The notes under the pieces are model-generated. The model saw nothing but the letters and a program-made list of their open reading frames with translations, made no database searches and had not been told where the DNA came from. 64,000 nucleotides of DNA from Nocardia vulneris (GTDB taxonomy: Bacteria; Actinomycetota; Actinomycetes; Mycobacteriales; Mycobacteriaceae). The stretch lies in contig NZ_BDCI01000023.1 in assembly GCF_001613425.1 (NCBI RefSeq), positions 310,001 to 374,000 of the forward strand, written 5' to 3'. Made by a program: the position numbers and the translations under genes. This document shows, one piece after another, positions 1-9,830 of this stretch (the stretch's first letter is position 1; the number at the start of each line of letters is the position of its first letter).

Positions 1-476
1 ACCGGAATGGCGACACCGGTGGAGGTTTCGTTGTGTGCCCAGCCGATCAGGTCGGCCGACGGGTCCGACACCGGTTCGGGGGCGCTGCCCGGCTCGGACG
101 AGACCACGATGGGATCGCCGATGAACGGGTTGCCCTTGGCGACCGAGGCGAACTTCGAGCTGAACTCACCGTTGGTGAGATGCAGCGAGCGCTCCCGGAT
201 CAGGCCGAACGCGGCCGCGTCCCAGAAGGCCGTGGTGCCGCCGTTGCCGAGCACCACCTCGTAGCCGTCGGGCAGCGTGAACAGTTCGCGCAGCCCGGAA
301 CGGACCCGCGCGACCACATCTTTCACCGGCTTCTGCCGGTGGCTCGTTCCGAACACCGAGGCGCCGACACTCACCAGAGACTGCAACTGCTCCGGTCGCA
401 CCTTGGAGGGGCCGCAACCGAACCGTCCGTCGGCGGGCTTGAGGTCGTCGGGAATCGTCGGGAACGCAGTGGTCAT
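1..476 (-). CDS. serC: Phosphoserine aminotransferase, N-terminal part (runs off window)
   Basis: The first ~158 residues are read from an ATG at 476; the rest lies beyond base 1. SerC is a PLP-dependent class V aminotransferase that makes O-phosphoserine from 3-phosphohydroxypyruvate and glutamate in cytosolic serine synthesis. The visible part has the actinobacterial SerC start, with the motif GRFGCGPSKVRPEQ near residue 17, GTSHRQKPV near residue 47, and LGNGGTTAFWDAAAF near residue 80 (a substrate/PLP-binding segment of the family). The PLP lysine is outside the window. The family assignment is from recognised sequence similarity to mycobacterial SerC (Rv0884c). Nearby citA and gltA2 support the synteny. 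Confidence 0.9.
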   Translation of the reverse strand, partial: MTTAFPTIPDDLKPADGRFGCGPSKVRPEQLQSLVSVGASVFGTSHRQKPVKDVVARVRSGLRELFTLPDGYEVVLGNGGTTAFWDAAAFGLIRERSLHLTNGEFSSKFASVAKGNPFIGDPIVVSSEPGSAPEPVSDPSADLIGWAHNETSTGVAIP

Positions 477-656
477 GCCGAACAGGGTAAAGCGTGTCGG
501 ACCAGCTCTGTCAGTGTGGGTGGGCTGCTGTGCTCGAAGCCACGGACCGGGCCCGGCCCGGCCGGGCCCGCGCGGCTGCCGGATTTCCCCGCGGCGTGCT
601 CGAGTTGCGGTGGTATTGCTGTGTCGCCGGGCACACTCCAGCTAACCTTTGCGCCC

Positions 657-1337
657 ATGAACATGGCGTCGGCGAGCTCGGGGTGGCGACTGCGGGGTCG
701 CCGGTCACGCACCTTCGGGCTACGGGTGGGGGCGATCTCGGACGCGGCGCGGCGCGAGTTGCTGATGCGCGGAGCACTCGGCTCGGCAACGATTTTGGGC
801 GTGCGGCCGAGTTCGAAGGCGGGCGAGCCGGATTCGAGCACGCCCTCGCGGCGCGAGCCGGGTCACGTGTTCTGGGTCCGGGTGCTGGTGGACGGCACGG
901 CACCGTACGAGACCCGGGTGCGCCAGCGGGTGTCGGCGGCCGATCTCGAATGGATGCAGCCCGGAGATGTGGTGTGCTGCCGCATAGATCCGGGCGATCG
1001 GGACCGATTGGTGCTCTACGTACCGGATTTCGCGGAGACCGGGCGGGCCGGTATCGCCAAGATCCTCGCCGACGGACGCCGCGCCGACGCGACCGTGCTG
1101 GCGGCGACCCCGGTGGCGGCGGACTACTCCGGGCGCGACGACCCGGTGCTGCGGCTGGATCTGGAGGTGCGTGCCTGGGACGAGCCGACGCCCTGGCTGG
1201 TCCGGCTCGTGCAGCCGGTGCCGCTGGCCGCGATCGGTCTGGTCGATCTCGGCCAGCACCTCGAGGTCGCCTTCTTCACGGTCGACCACGGCGAGTCCGT
1301 CGCCGTCGACTGGGCCGCCTCGCTCGGCGAGGACTGA
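657..1337 (+). CDS. Conserved hypothetical protein, 226 aa
   Basis: The frame opens far upstream, but the protein-like part starts at ATG 657 (AACATG gives a second possible start at 663). The N-terminus is basic and Ser/Arg-rich. From about residue 60 the protein becomes beta-rich, with VFWVRVLVDGTAPYETRVRQ and a short motif (MQPGDVVCCRIDPGD) typical of small beta-barrel folds. There is no signal peptide, membrane helix or catalytic motif. It lies divergent to serC and convergent with the deacetylase downstream. In M. tuberculosis the serC neighbour is also a small unknown, but I cannot claim orthology. Function unknown. Confidence 0.7.
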   Translation: MNMASASSGWRLRGRRSRTFGLRVGAISDAARRELLMRGALGSATILGVRPSSKAGEPDSSTPSRREPGHVFWVRVLVDGTAPYETRVRQRVSAADLEWMQPGDVVCCRIDPGDRDRLVLYVPDFAETGRAGIAKILADGRRADATVLAATPVAADYSGRDDPVLRLDLEVRAWDEPTPWLVRLVQPVPLAAIGLVDLGQHLEVAFFTVDHGESVAVDWAASLGED

Positions 1338-1346
1338 CCGCGTCCG

Positions 1347-2225
1347 TCAGGGGAGGTGGACGAAGGTGAAGCCCATCGCGCGGATGGTCGGTAGCGCCGC
1401 GATCATGCCCGCGCCGGTGCCCGACTGCGGGCGATGCATGTGCGCGAGCGAGATCGCCCCCGGTGCCGCGGCGTTCATCGCGGTCTCGACGTGCTTGGCG
1501 GAGGCAGTGGCGCCGTAGTCGGCGTTGATGCTGAAACCGAGGGGGGTCTCGCCGATCTCCCGCACGATCCGCACGGCGACGTCGTCGTAGTGCGCGGTGC
1601 CGGGGCGGAAGAAGCGCGGCGGGCGGCCGAGCAGGCCGGCCAGCCGCTCGTGATTGGCCCAGACCTCGTCGGCCGCCTCCTGTGCCGAGCCGGTGCCCGT
1701 GATGCCGTAGGCCGCCCGGCCGGTCACCGACAGCGGCTTGTGCGCCACACCGTGATTGGCCAGTTCGAACAGGGGGTTCCCGGCCAACTGGGCGGCGCGC
1801 CCCTGATTGGCATCGATCCAGCGCTTGTTCAGGAACAGCGTGGCCGGAATCCGCTGGGCGACCAGGAAATCGATCAGCGACTGATCGATGTCGTTGTTGC
1901 CCGGTCCACCGCAGGCGTCGAAGGTCAACGCCATCTGCTTGCCCGCGGCGGCGAAAGTGCTTGTGATGCCTGCCATCTCCATGCCCCACTGCTGCGGCTG
2001 GACACCGGCATAGCGGGCGGCGACCGCGGCGGGGGAATTGTCCGGCGGGGGAGCGGCTTTCGAGACGACGACCCGGTCGCTCGGCGGGGCCGCCGCGGTC
2101 TCGGTGGAACTCGGGGTCGCGGCCGTATCGCGCTGGGCGGTAAAGCATCCGGTGGCGACGAAACCGGCGGCCATCGCGGTGCCCAGGCCGAGCATCCGCC
2201 GCCGCGACATTCCCTCTTCCACCAT
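1347..2225 (-). CDS. Polysaccharide deacetylase-family lipoprotein (NodB-like), Tat-type signal
   Basis: 292 aa. The N-terminus has SRRRMLGLG, a twin-arginine signal, then a hydrophobic stretch ending FVATGC, which fits a lipobox, so the protein is probably an exported lipoprotein. The catalytic domain has the NodB-like motif TFDACGG in place of the canonical TFDDG. A zinc pair is visible as NHGVAH (HxxxH), followed by RPPRFFRPGTAHYDD (motif 3, RxPxG variant) and a late LAHMH motif. Known relatives remove N- or O-acetyl groups from cell-wall glycans. ATG 2210, with a GGAAGAGGG just upstream, is an alternative start. The gene sits downstream of citA on the same strand, separated by an inverted repeat. 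Confidence 0.85.
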   Translation of the reverse strand: MVEEGMSRRRMLGLGTAMAAGFVATGCFTAQRDTAATPSSTETAAAPPSDRVVVSKAAPPPDNSPAAVAARYAGVQPQQWGMEMAGITSTFAAAGKQMALTFDACGGPGNNDIDQSLIDFLVAQRIPATLFLNKRWIDANQGRAAQLAGNPLFELANHGVAHKPLSVTGRAAYGITGTGSAQEAADEVWANHERLAGLLGRPPRFFRPGTAHYDDVAVRIVREIGETPLGFSINADYGATASAKHVETAMNAAAPGAISLAHMHRPQSGTGAGMIAALPTIRAMGFTFVHLP

Positions 2226-2262
2226 CCGTCAGCTCTCTCTCGACGTCACGGGGATGCTACTC

Positions 2263-2298
2263 GAGCCGAACGCCCCACTGGTGTAGGGCATTCGGCTC
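2263..2298 (-). terminator. Inverted repeat after citA, probable terminator without U-tract
   Basis: Arms 2263-2275 (GAGCCGAACGCCC) and 2286-2298 pair over 13 positions with one mismatch, around a 10-nt loop. It lies between the citA stop and the deacetylase start. No T-run follows, as is common in actinobacteria. Confidence 0.45.
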
Positions 2299-2342
2299 GT
2301 GTCGTGTTCGTTCGATCACCCTGCCGTGTGACGGCCGCGGGA

Positions 2343-3491
2343 CTACGCGTGCCGGACCGAGCTCCAGCCCGCGACGTCCTCGGGGCGACGCGGTCCGGGG
2401 CCGGTGTAGATGGCGGCGGGCCGGACCAGCTTGCCGAGCTGCTTCTGCTCGAGGATGTGCGCACACCACCCGGCGGTGCGGCCACAGGTGAACATGGCGG
2501 GCATCATGTGCGCGGGCACCTCGGCGAAGTCCAGGATCACCGCGGCCCAGAACTCCACGTTGGTCTCGATCGCGCGATCCGGGCGACGCTCGCGCAGCTC
2601 GGCCAGCGCGGCCTGCTCCAGTGCGGCGGCCACCTCGTAGCGCGGGGCGCCGAGTCGCTTCGCGGTGGCACGCAGCACGCGAGCCCGCGGGTCCTCGGCC
2701 CGGTAGACCCGGTGCCCGAAGCCCATCAGCTTTTCCTTGCGATCCAGGATGCCCTTGACCAGGGCCCTTGCGTCGCCGGACTTTTCGACGCCTTCGATCA
2801 TCGGCAGCACGCGTGCGGGCGCGCCACCGTGCAGCGGGCCGGACATGGCGCCGATCGCGCCGGACAGCGAAGCAGCGACGTCGGCGCCGGTGGAGGCGAT
2901 GACGCGGGCGGTGAAGGTGGAGGCGTTCATGCCGTGTTCGGCCGCGGACACCCAGTAGGCGTCGATCGCCTCGGTGTGCTTCGGGTCCGGGTCACCCTTC
3001 CAGCGGGTCATGAAGCGCTCGGTGACCGTGGTGCACTCGTCGATCTGCTTCTGCGGCACCGCGGGCTGGTAGATGCCGCGCGCGGACTGCGCGACGTAGG
3101 ACAGCGCCATCACCGAGGCACGGGCCAGGTTGTCCCGCGCGGTCTCGTCGTCGATGTCGAGCAGCGGCTGGTAACCCCAGATCGGCGCGAGCATCGCCAG
3201 GCCGGCCTGCACGTCGACGCGCACGTCACCGGTGTGCACGGGCAGCGGGAAGGGCTCGGCGGGCGGCAGACCGCGACCGAATTCGCCGTCGACCAGCAGG
3301 GCCCACACGTCGCCGAAGGTCACCCGGCCCTCGACCAGGTCCTCGATATCGACGCCGCGGTAGCGCAGCGCACCGCCGTCCTTGTCGGGTTCGGCGATAT
3401 CGGTGGTGAAAGCCACCACGCCCTCCAGGCCGCTGACGAAATCACTGGGTACGGCGGTCTGCCCAGTAGGCACCGCGGGGGTGGTGGTCAT
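2343..3491 (-). CDS. citA: Citrate synthase, CitA-type (citrate synthase 2)
   Basis: 382 aa. It condenses acetyl-CoA and oxaloacetate to citrate in the TCA cycle. I start it at ATG 3491 (MTTTPAV) because AAGGAGAAG lies 8-10 bases upstream; the open frame runs on to 3548. Citrate synthase motifs are clear: SGPLHGGAPARVL (catalytic His region), KLMGFGHRVYR with the second His, EFWAAVIL with the catalytic acid nearby, and a C-terminal IYTGPGPRRPE. It resembles M. tuberculosis CitA (Rv0889c). A second, different citrate synthase (gltA2) is encoded at 5888-7201. It is transcribed divergently from pdxH, across about 120 bases. Confidence 0.93.
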   Translation of the reverse strand: MTTTPAVPTGQTAVPSDFVSGLEGVVAFTTDIAEPDKDGGALRYRGVDIEDLVEGRVTFGDVWALLVDGEFGRGLPPAEPFPLPVHTGDVRVDVQAGLAMLAPIWGYQPLLDIDDETARDNLARASVMALSYVAQSARGIYQPAVPQKQIDECTTVTERFMTRWKGDPDPKHTEAIDAYWVSAAEHGMNASTFTARVIASTGADVAASLSGAIGAMSGPLHGGAPARVLPMIEGVEKSGDARALVKGILDRKEKLMGFGHRVYRAEDPRARVLRATAKRLGAPRYEVAAALEQAALAELRERRPDRAIETNVEFWAAVILDFAEVPAHMMPAMFTCGRTAGWCAHILEQKQLGKLVRPAAIYTGPGPRRPEDVAGWSSVRHA

Positions 3492-3615
3492 GCTGTGACT
3501 TCTCCTTGCACTTCGGGCCGCATGATGCTCGTCGAAGAGGGGTAGCAAGGCTCGCCGAGTACATGCCGATCACTAAAACCTTAGCTCCTTGCTACTGCGG
3601 AGTAACGTCTGCCCC

Positions 3616-4344
3616 ATGCGTGACCTGGACAATTCATCTGGCGGACAGGAAGCGGCCGAATTCCTGCCGACCCCCGATCTCGCGGCGATGCGAGTCGACT
3701 ACGGCGGTGCCCCGTTCGGCAGTGGCGAAGACGTCGATCTGGACGAAACCTGGCTGGCCGGCGGCTGGGAACCGTTGTTACGCCACTGGATCGAGCAAGC
3801 GACCGCGGTCGGTGTCGCGGAGCCCAACGCCATGGTGCTCGCCACCGTGTCACTGACGGGCGGGACGCCACGGCCGGTCGCCCGGACGGTCCTCTGCAAG
3901 GGGCTTTCGCCCGAAGGTGTGACTTTTTACACCAATTACGACTCGGCCAAGGGCAGCCAGCTCGCCGCCGTCCCGTTCGCCGCGGCCACCTTCGTCTGGC
4001 CCGCGCTCGGCAGGCAGGTGCACGTGCGCGGGGCGATCGAACGGGTCGGCGCCGAGACCACCGGCGTGTACTGGCGTTCCCGCCCGCGCGACTCACAGCT
4101 CGGCGCGTGGGCCTCGCACCAGTCCAGGACCATCGGCTCGCGCGCCGAACTGGATCGGATCATGGCCGAGACGGTCGAGCGGTTCGCCGACGTCGACGAG
4201 ATCCCGGTGCCACCGCACTGGGGCGGGTTCCTGCTGCGTCCCGACGAGGTGGAGTTCTGGCAGGGTCGCCGCGGCAGGCTGCACAACCGCATCCGGGTGC
4301 TCATTCGAGACGCGACGATGACGGTCGACCGACTACAGCCGTGA
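3616..4344 (+). CDS. pdxH: Pyridoxamine/pyridoxine 5'-phosphate oxidase
   Basis: 242 aa. This FMN enzyme oxidises PNP or PMP to pyridoxal 5'-phosphate. Family signatures are visible: MRVDYGG near the N-terminus, RTVLCKGLSPEGVTFYTNYDS (FMN-binding strand), FVWPALGRQVHVRGAIERV, the SRPRDSQLGAWAS segment, and the C-terminal PDEVEFWQGRRGRLHNRI (substrate/FMN signature of PdxH). The ATG at 3616 gives the usual family length; an upstream ATG at 3589 would add nine residues. It sits back-to-back with citA, and PLP supply fits the nearby PLP enzyme SerC only loosely. Confidence 0.93.
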   Translation: MRDLDNSSGGQEAAEFLPTPDLAAMRVDYGGAPFGSGEDVDLDETWLAGGWEPLLRHWIEQATAVGVAEPNAMVLATVSLTGGTPRPVARTVLCKGLSPEGVTFYTNYDSAKGSQLAAVPFAAATFVWPALGRQVHVRGAIERVGAETTGVYWRSRPRDSQLGAWASHQSRTIGSRAELDRIMAETVERFADVDEIPVPPHWGGFLLRPDEVEFWQGRRGRLHNRIRVLIRDATMTVDRLQP

Positions 4345-4405
4345 TTTATTCCCGTCGCGCGGGTGATCAATATCCAGTCGTGACAACCGGGTTCGACTCG
4401 CTACA

Positions 4406-5695
4406 GTGCGCCCGGTGAAGCTGCTCGCCGACACCGCGCCCCTGCGCCACAGCGACTTCCGGCGGCTGTGGACCTCGGGCATCGTCACCATGATCGGCGC
4501 TCAGCTGACCGTCGTCGCGGTGCCGCAGCAGATCTTCCAGATCACCGGCAGCTCGGGATACGTCGGCCTGGCCGGGCTGTTCGGCCTGGTGCCGCTGATC
4601 GTGTTCGGCCTGTGGGGCGGCGCGCTGGCCGACGTGATGGACCGGCGCAAGCTGATGCTCATCACCAACACCGGCACCGGGCTCACCGCGCTGGCCTTCT
4701 GGGTGCAGGCCGCCGCCGGTCTGGACAACGTGTGGGTGGTGCTCGGCCTGTTCGCGGTGCAGCAGGCGTTCTTCGCGGTGAACCAGCCGACGCGCAGCGC
4801 CACGATTCCCCGCCTGCTGCCCGAAGACCAACTGGCCGCGGCGAATTCGCTCAGCATGACGGTGATGCAGTTCGGCGCGATCGCCGGCCCGGTGCTCGCG
4901 GGCGCGTTGATTCCGGTCATCGGGCTGTCCATGCTCTATCTGATCGACGCCGTCTTCCTGCTGGCCACGCTGTGGGCGGTCTGGCGGCTGCCCGCGCTGC
5001 CGCCGACCGGGTCGGTCCGCAAGGCCGGGTTCCGCACGGTGCTGGACGGTTTCGGATATCTGGCGACGCAGCGGGTGCTGCTCGCGTCGTTCGCCGTCGA
5101 CGTGATCGCGATGGTGTTCGGCATGCCGCGCGCGCTGTTCCCGCAGATCGCGCACGAGACCTTCGGCGATCCGACCACCGGCGGCGTCGCGCTCGGGCTG
5201 CTGTTCGCGTCCATGTCGGCGGGTGCGGTGCTGGGCGGGGTGTTCTCGGGATGGATTCCGCGGATCCGGCGGCAGGGACTCGCCGTGCTCATCTGTATCG
5301 CCCTGTGGGGCCTGGCCATGGTCGGCTTCGGCCTCGCCGTCGGTTTCACCGGACACGGCCTGAGCCTGGGGGCCGGCCTGTGGATCGCGCTGCTCTGCTC
5401 GGCGTTCGGCGGCGCGGTCGACATGGTCTCGGCGGCGTTGCGGGTCACCATGCTGCAGCAGGTGGCCACCGACGAGATGCGCGGCCGGCTGCAGGGCGTG
5501 TTCATCGTGGTTGTCGCAGGTGGGCCCCGCATCGGTGATGTTGCCCACGGTTTCGCGGCTGCGAGTCTGGGTACTGCTGTGGCGGCCGCGGGCGGCGGCG
5601 GTCTGGTCGTGGTCGGCGTAGTGATCGCGGCGGTGGCGTTCCCGGCATTCGTCCGATACCGGGTGGGCCGCGCACATGCGGAAACAGTGGCGTGA
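4406..5695 (+). CDS. MFS transporter (EntS-like / MFS_3 exporter family)
   Basis: 429 aa, GTG start. A 12-helix major facilitator is predicted from repeated hydrophobic segments. The loop 2-3 motif GGALADVMDRRKLM matches the MFS A-motif (G-x-x-x-D-R-x-G-R-R type). The motif NQPTRSATIPRLLPEDQLAAANSL is typical of the MFS_3/enterobactin-exporter-like group, which exports siderophores, macrolides or other small molecules. The substrate cannot be read from the sequence. The gene follows pdxH after 61 bases on the same strand and precedes gltA2 with a 190-base gap. Confidence 0.85.
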   Translation: MRPVKLLADTAPLRHSDFRRLWTSGIVTMIGAQLTVVAVPQQIFQITGSSGYVGLAGLFGLVPLIVFGLWGGALADVMDRRKLMLITNTGTGLTALAFWVQAAAGLDNVWVVLGLFAVQQAFFAVNQPTRSATIPRLLPEDQLAAANSLSMTVMQFGAIAGPVLAGALIPVIGLSMLYLIDAVFLLATLWAVWRLPALPPTGSVRKAGFRTVLDGFGYLATQRVLLASFAVDVIAMVFGMPRALFPQIAHETFGDPTTGGVALGLLFASMSAGAVLGGVFSGWIPRIRRQGLAVLICIALWGLAMVGFGLAVGFTGHGLSLGAGLWIALLCSAFGGAVDMVSAALRVTMLQQVATDEMRGRLQGVFIVVVAGGPRIGDVAHGFAAASLGTAVAAAGGGGLVVVGVVIAAVAFPAFVRYRVGRAHAETVA

Positions 5696-5887
5696 AGCGC
5701 CCTGCGAATTCCTGGCAACTGTGGTGCGATGGCCTTGGCCGACCTCACTTGGCCGGGAAGTGATTGTGAGCCTCCCCAGGACTACCCTCCGTGGTTGTCC
5801 GGGTCGGTGAACGTCTAGCGTTGAGACAAGTGCATCGTGCGCCGACCGCGACGATGCCTACGGTTCTAGCCTGAGAGGGATCCTTCC

Positions 5888-7201
<1,314 letters not shown>

Positions 7202-7245
7202 TACCGAGTAACACCCACCATCCACCAACGAAGGGGATAACCCGA

Positions 7246-7605
7246 ATGACCAAGCCGGAGATCGAGTTCCAGGGCGGCCCCGCGCCTTCCGAGCTGGTGA
7301 TCAAGGACATCATCGAGGGTGAAGGCAAGGAAGCCGTGCCCGGCGGCAACGTCGAGGTGCACTACGTCGGCGTCGAATTCGACACCGGTGCGGAATTCGA
7401 CTCCTCCTGGAACCGCGGCGAATCCATCACGTTCCCGCTGCGTGGCCTGATCCAGGGCTGGCAGGACGGCATCCCGGGCATGAAGGTCGGCGGCCGCAGG
7501 CAGCTCACCATTCCGCCGGAGCTGGCCTACGGCGGCGCGGGTGCCGGGCACCCCCTCGCGGGCAAGACCCTGGTCTTCGTGATCGACCTGCTCGACGCCA
7601 ACTGA
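7246..7605 (+). CDS. FKBP-type peptidyl-prolyl cis-trans isomerase
   Basis: 119 aa with no signal peptide, so a cytosolic single-domain FKBP. It catalyses cis-trans isomerisation at Xaa-Pro bonds. Typical motifs are VHYVGVEFDTGAEFDSSW, FPLRGLIQGWQDGIPGMKVG and IPPELAYG, then LVFVIDLLDAN closing the beta sheet. The ATG at 7246 has GAAGGGGATAA upstream. It lies 44 bases after gltA2 and is followed at once by a strong intrinsic terminator, so gltA2-FKBP is likely one transcription unit. Confidence 0.93.
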   Translation: MTKPEIEFQGGPAPSELVIKDIIEGEGKEAVPGGNVEVHYVGVEFDTGAEFDSSWNRGESITFPLRGLIQGWQDGIPGMKVGGRRQLTIPPELAYGGAGAGHPLAGKTLVFVIDLLDAN

Positions 7606-7615
7606 CCTGTAGCGC

Positions 7616-7660
7616 CCGGTGGCCCATATCCCGTCAAGGGGTATGGGCCACCGGCTTTTT
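7616..7660 (+). terminator. Intrinsic terminator of the gltA2-FKBP unit
   Basis: Arms 7616-7632 and 7638-7654 form a 17-bp stem (one G-U pair) with the 5-nt loop GTCAA. The stem is followed directly by CTTTTT (7655-7660). This is a textbook rho-independent terminator, 11 bases after the stop codon. Confidence 0.95.
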
Positions 7661-7824
7661 CATGCCCTGACCAGGTCGGGTGCGTGGCGGTGCCCGCGGG
7701 ATCGGACATCCCCGGCTGACCGGCGGATGGCCTCGAACGCCAGGTGCCGGATCTACGATCGCACCTGATTCGCAAGCTCTATCGACCGGATTCCTGCGGT
7801 GCCCGAAGCTGAGGGAGGCTTTCG

Positions 7825-8583
7825 ATGAGTTCGACGAACGTGGCCCGGATCGCACTGGTTTCGCTGGTGGCGGCGGCGGGTTGGGGACTGACTCTGCCGG
7901 GTCCCGGCGACGTGGACGGCCGGGCGGTCGGCGCGGCCGAGGTGGTCCTGGTGCGCGACGACGGCGATATGGCAGCCGACGACCCGGCCGACGCGATCAC
8001 CGACGAGCAACTGCGTGACGTGCAGCTGTGCACCTCGGCGGAGGAGGAAGCCGCTCGAACCGCTGAGGCAGTCAAGGACTGTGCGGCGAAGCGGATCGCC
8101 AGCGCGGCGCGGCGGTTCGAGAACGCGCCGTCGGAAGAGTATTCGAAGTTCGAAGCGACGGTTCCGTTCAAGTTGAAGGATGACGTCGGTGTCGCCGCAG
8201 CGCAGCGCGGGAAGGGGATCCGTCCTGACGCGTCTCATCGCGACGTTGCTGAGCTGGCGCTGATGGTGGTCTGTGCGCACACCGCGGCGACGGGTGGTCC
8301 GTGCGGTGACCCGTCGGACCGGATCTGCGTCGACTCGACGGGGAGCGAGTCCGACGCTATGTCCGCCAAGGGATTACAGGACTACCTCGAGGAAAAGCGG
8401 CGACTGCTGTGCGGCAGCGGCTCGGACAGTGACCTGCCCACCGAGCAGCGCGAGGCGAAGCAGGCCGCGCTGCATGCACTTCGCATGGCCAAGGGGGACG
8501 ACCGGTCGCTCACCGGACGGATCCAGGCAGACAAGGCGGAAGCTCTGGCCGTGCTGACATGGCGTGCGGCGGGTTGGTTGTAG
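7825..8583 (+). CDS. Uncharacterised secreted protein, 252 aa
   Basis: ATG 7825 follows a GGGAGG box. Residues 1-25 are a signal-like hydrophobic segment (ARIALVSLVAAAGWGLTL). The rest is charged and helical, with five cysteines (QLCTS, VKDCAA, MVVCAHT, GGPCGDP, DRICVD) plus RRLLCGS near the end. That pattern suggests an exported disulfide-bonded protein. I do not recognise a family. It sits between the FKBP terminator and a convergent YhgE/Pip-like gene, with only 3 bases between the two stop codons. Confidence 0.65.
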   Translation: MSSTNVARIALVSLVAAAGWGLTLPGPGDVDGRAVGAAEVVLVRDDGDMAADDPADAITDEQLRDVQLCTSAEEEAARTAEAVKDCAAKRIASAARRFENAPSEEYSKFEATVPFKLKDDVGVAAAQRGKGIRPDASHRDVAELALMVVCAHTAATGGPCGDPSDRICVDSTGSESDAMSAKGLQDYLEEKRRLLCGSGSDSDLPTEQREAKQAALHALRMAKGDDRSLTGRIQADKAEALAVLTWRAAGWL

Positions 8584-8586
8584 CGA

Positions 8587-9756
8587 TTACTGCCGGACGA
8601 TCTCGACCGGGTCGGTCAGGGCGAGGGCCAGGGCGGACTGCTGGGTGCTGCTGCGCGGGGGGAGGGCGGCGACGGCCTTGTCGGTTTGGGTGCCCAGGTT
8701 GTTCACGATGGTCTGCAGCTGGCTGACGCCGCCGGTGAGTTGGCTGATGGCGCTGACCAATTGGGCGCCGCCCTCGTCGGCCAGCTTGGGCAGACCTTCG
8801 GCCAGCTTCGCCCCCTCGTTCAATTGCGCACTGGCGCTGGTCAATCGGTCGACCACGGTGCGAAGCAGGGTGCCGAGATCGGTGTTCGGGTCCACCGCGC
8901 CGCCGACGAGCGAGCCGAGGCCGGTCAGCTGGGAGCCTGCCTGGCCCGAAATGTTCTGCAGGCCTTCCAGTTTCTTGATGATGTCGGCCAGCGCCGGATC
9001 GTTCGCGAAGGGGAGTGCGCGCAGCAGCGGGATGATCTGATCGAGGCCGGAGTTCACCGTGTTCGCGGTCTGCTCCACCTGCGCGATCGTGATGCCGGTC
9101 GAATCCAGGGCGGTGGCGAGTTCGTTCGCCTGTTTCGCGGCCCCGTCCACGGTCGAGTTCAGCAGCGCGATGGCCGAAGTGAGCTGTGCGGAGCCCTCTT
9201 TCGCGAAGTCGAGGAAGCCGAGGAGCTGGTCGGCACCCGAGCTGAACTGGTCGGCGCCCGAGGCGGCGGCGTTCACCCCGGCCTTCAGCAGCTGGGTGGT
9301 GAACTGCACCTGGGTCATCTGCGAACGCGCCTGCGCGACGGCCGCCAGCGCGGCGTCGACCCCCAGCGCGCCGACCCGGTGGGTCACCTCGGTCACCGCG
9401 CCGTGCACCAGCTCGCTGTCGGCGTTCTTGTGCGTGGCCACGGTCACCTTGGCCCGGCGCGGCTGCGCACCGGCCAGAGTGCCCATCGATTCGGTGAGGT
9501 CGGCGGGCAGGGTGATCACCGCCGCGTAGTCGTCGGTGCTCGCTTCGCCCGCCTGCGCCGCGGTCCATTCGTAGCCGCCCGCGTCCTCGAGCGCTTTCAC
9601 CACCTTCGCGCCCGTCGGCCCGGTATCGGCGTTGACGAGTGCGATCCCGGTCGGGCCGCGGTCGGAGCCACCGCAGGCGGTGATACCGGCGCCGAGCGCG
9701 CCAGCGCTGAGGAGAGCAACGGCGAGAAGGGCCCAGCGGGCGCGTTTTCCGATCAC
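8587..9756 (-). CDS. YhgE/Pip-like exported lipoprotein without membrane domain
   Basis: 389 aa. The N-terminal signal peptide ends GAGITACGG, a lipobox-like cysteine. Residues ~35-130 (GIALVNADTGPTGAKVVKAL, then DYAAVITLPADLTESM) match the extracytoplasmic N-domain of YhgE/Pip proteins, where the substrate-facing domain precedes an ABC-2-like membrane part. Here the five or six C-terminal helices are missing. The remainder is a long Ala/Gln/Leu-rich coiled-coil region (SGADQLLGFLD, ELATALDSTG, LTSASAQLNEGAKLAEGL), also typical of YhgE/Pip. It lies 74 bases downstream of prrB on the same strand and could be part of that transcription unit. Confidence 0.7.
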   Translation of the reverse strand: MIGKRARWALLAVALLSAGALGAGITACGGSDRGPTGIALVNADTGPTGAKVVKALEDAGGYEWTAAQAGEASTDDYAAVITLPADLTESMGTLAGAQPRRAKVTVATHKNADSELVHGAVTEVTHRVGALGVDAALAAVAQARSQMTQVQFTTQLLKAGVNAAASGADQFSSGADQLLGFLDFAKEGSAQLTSAIALLNSTVDGAAKQANELATALDSTGITIAQVEQTANTVNSGLDQIIPLLRALPFANDPALADIIKKLEGLQNISGQAGSQLTGLGSLVGGAVDPNTDLGTLLRTVVDRLTSASAQLNEGAKLAEGLPKLADEGGAQLVSAISQLTGGVSQLQTIVNNLGTQTDKAVAALPPRSSTQQSALALALTDPVEIVRQ

Positions 9757-9830
9757 AGCCCGACCCTAGAACTCGGATCCGTCCGCGCCCATGGCTGTTC
9801 TATGAGAGTTCGCTAAGGACCGCGGGCCGC

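Noticed and set aside
1434..3545. Long plus-strand open frame of 703 codons over citA and the deacetylase
   Set aside because: Antisense shadow of two well-recognised minus-strand genes; Arg/Gly/His-rich composition and no family motif.
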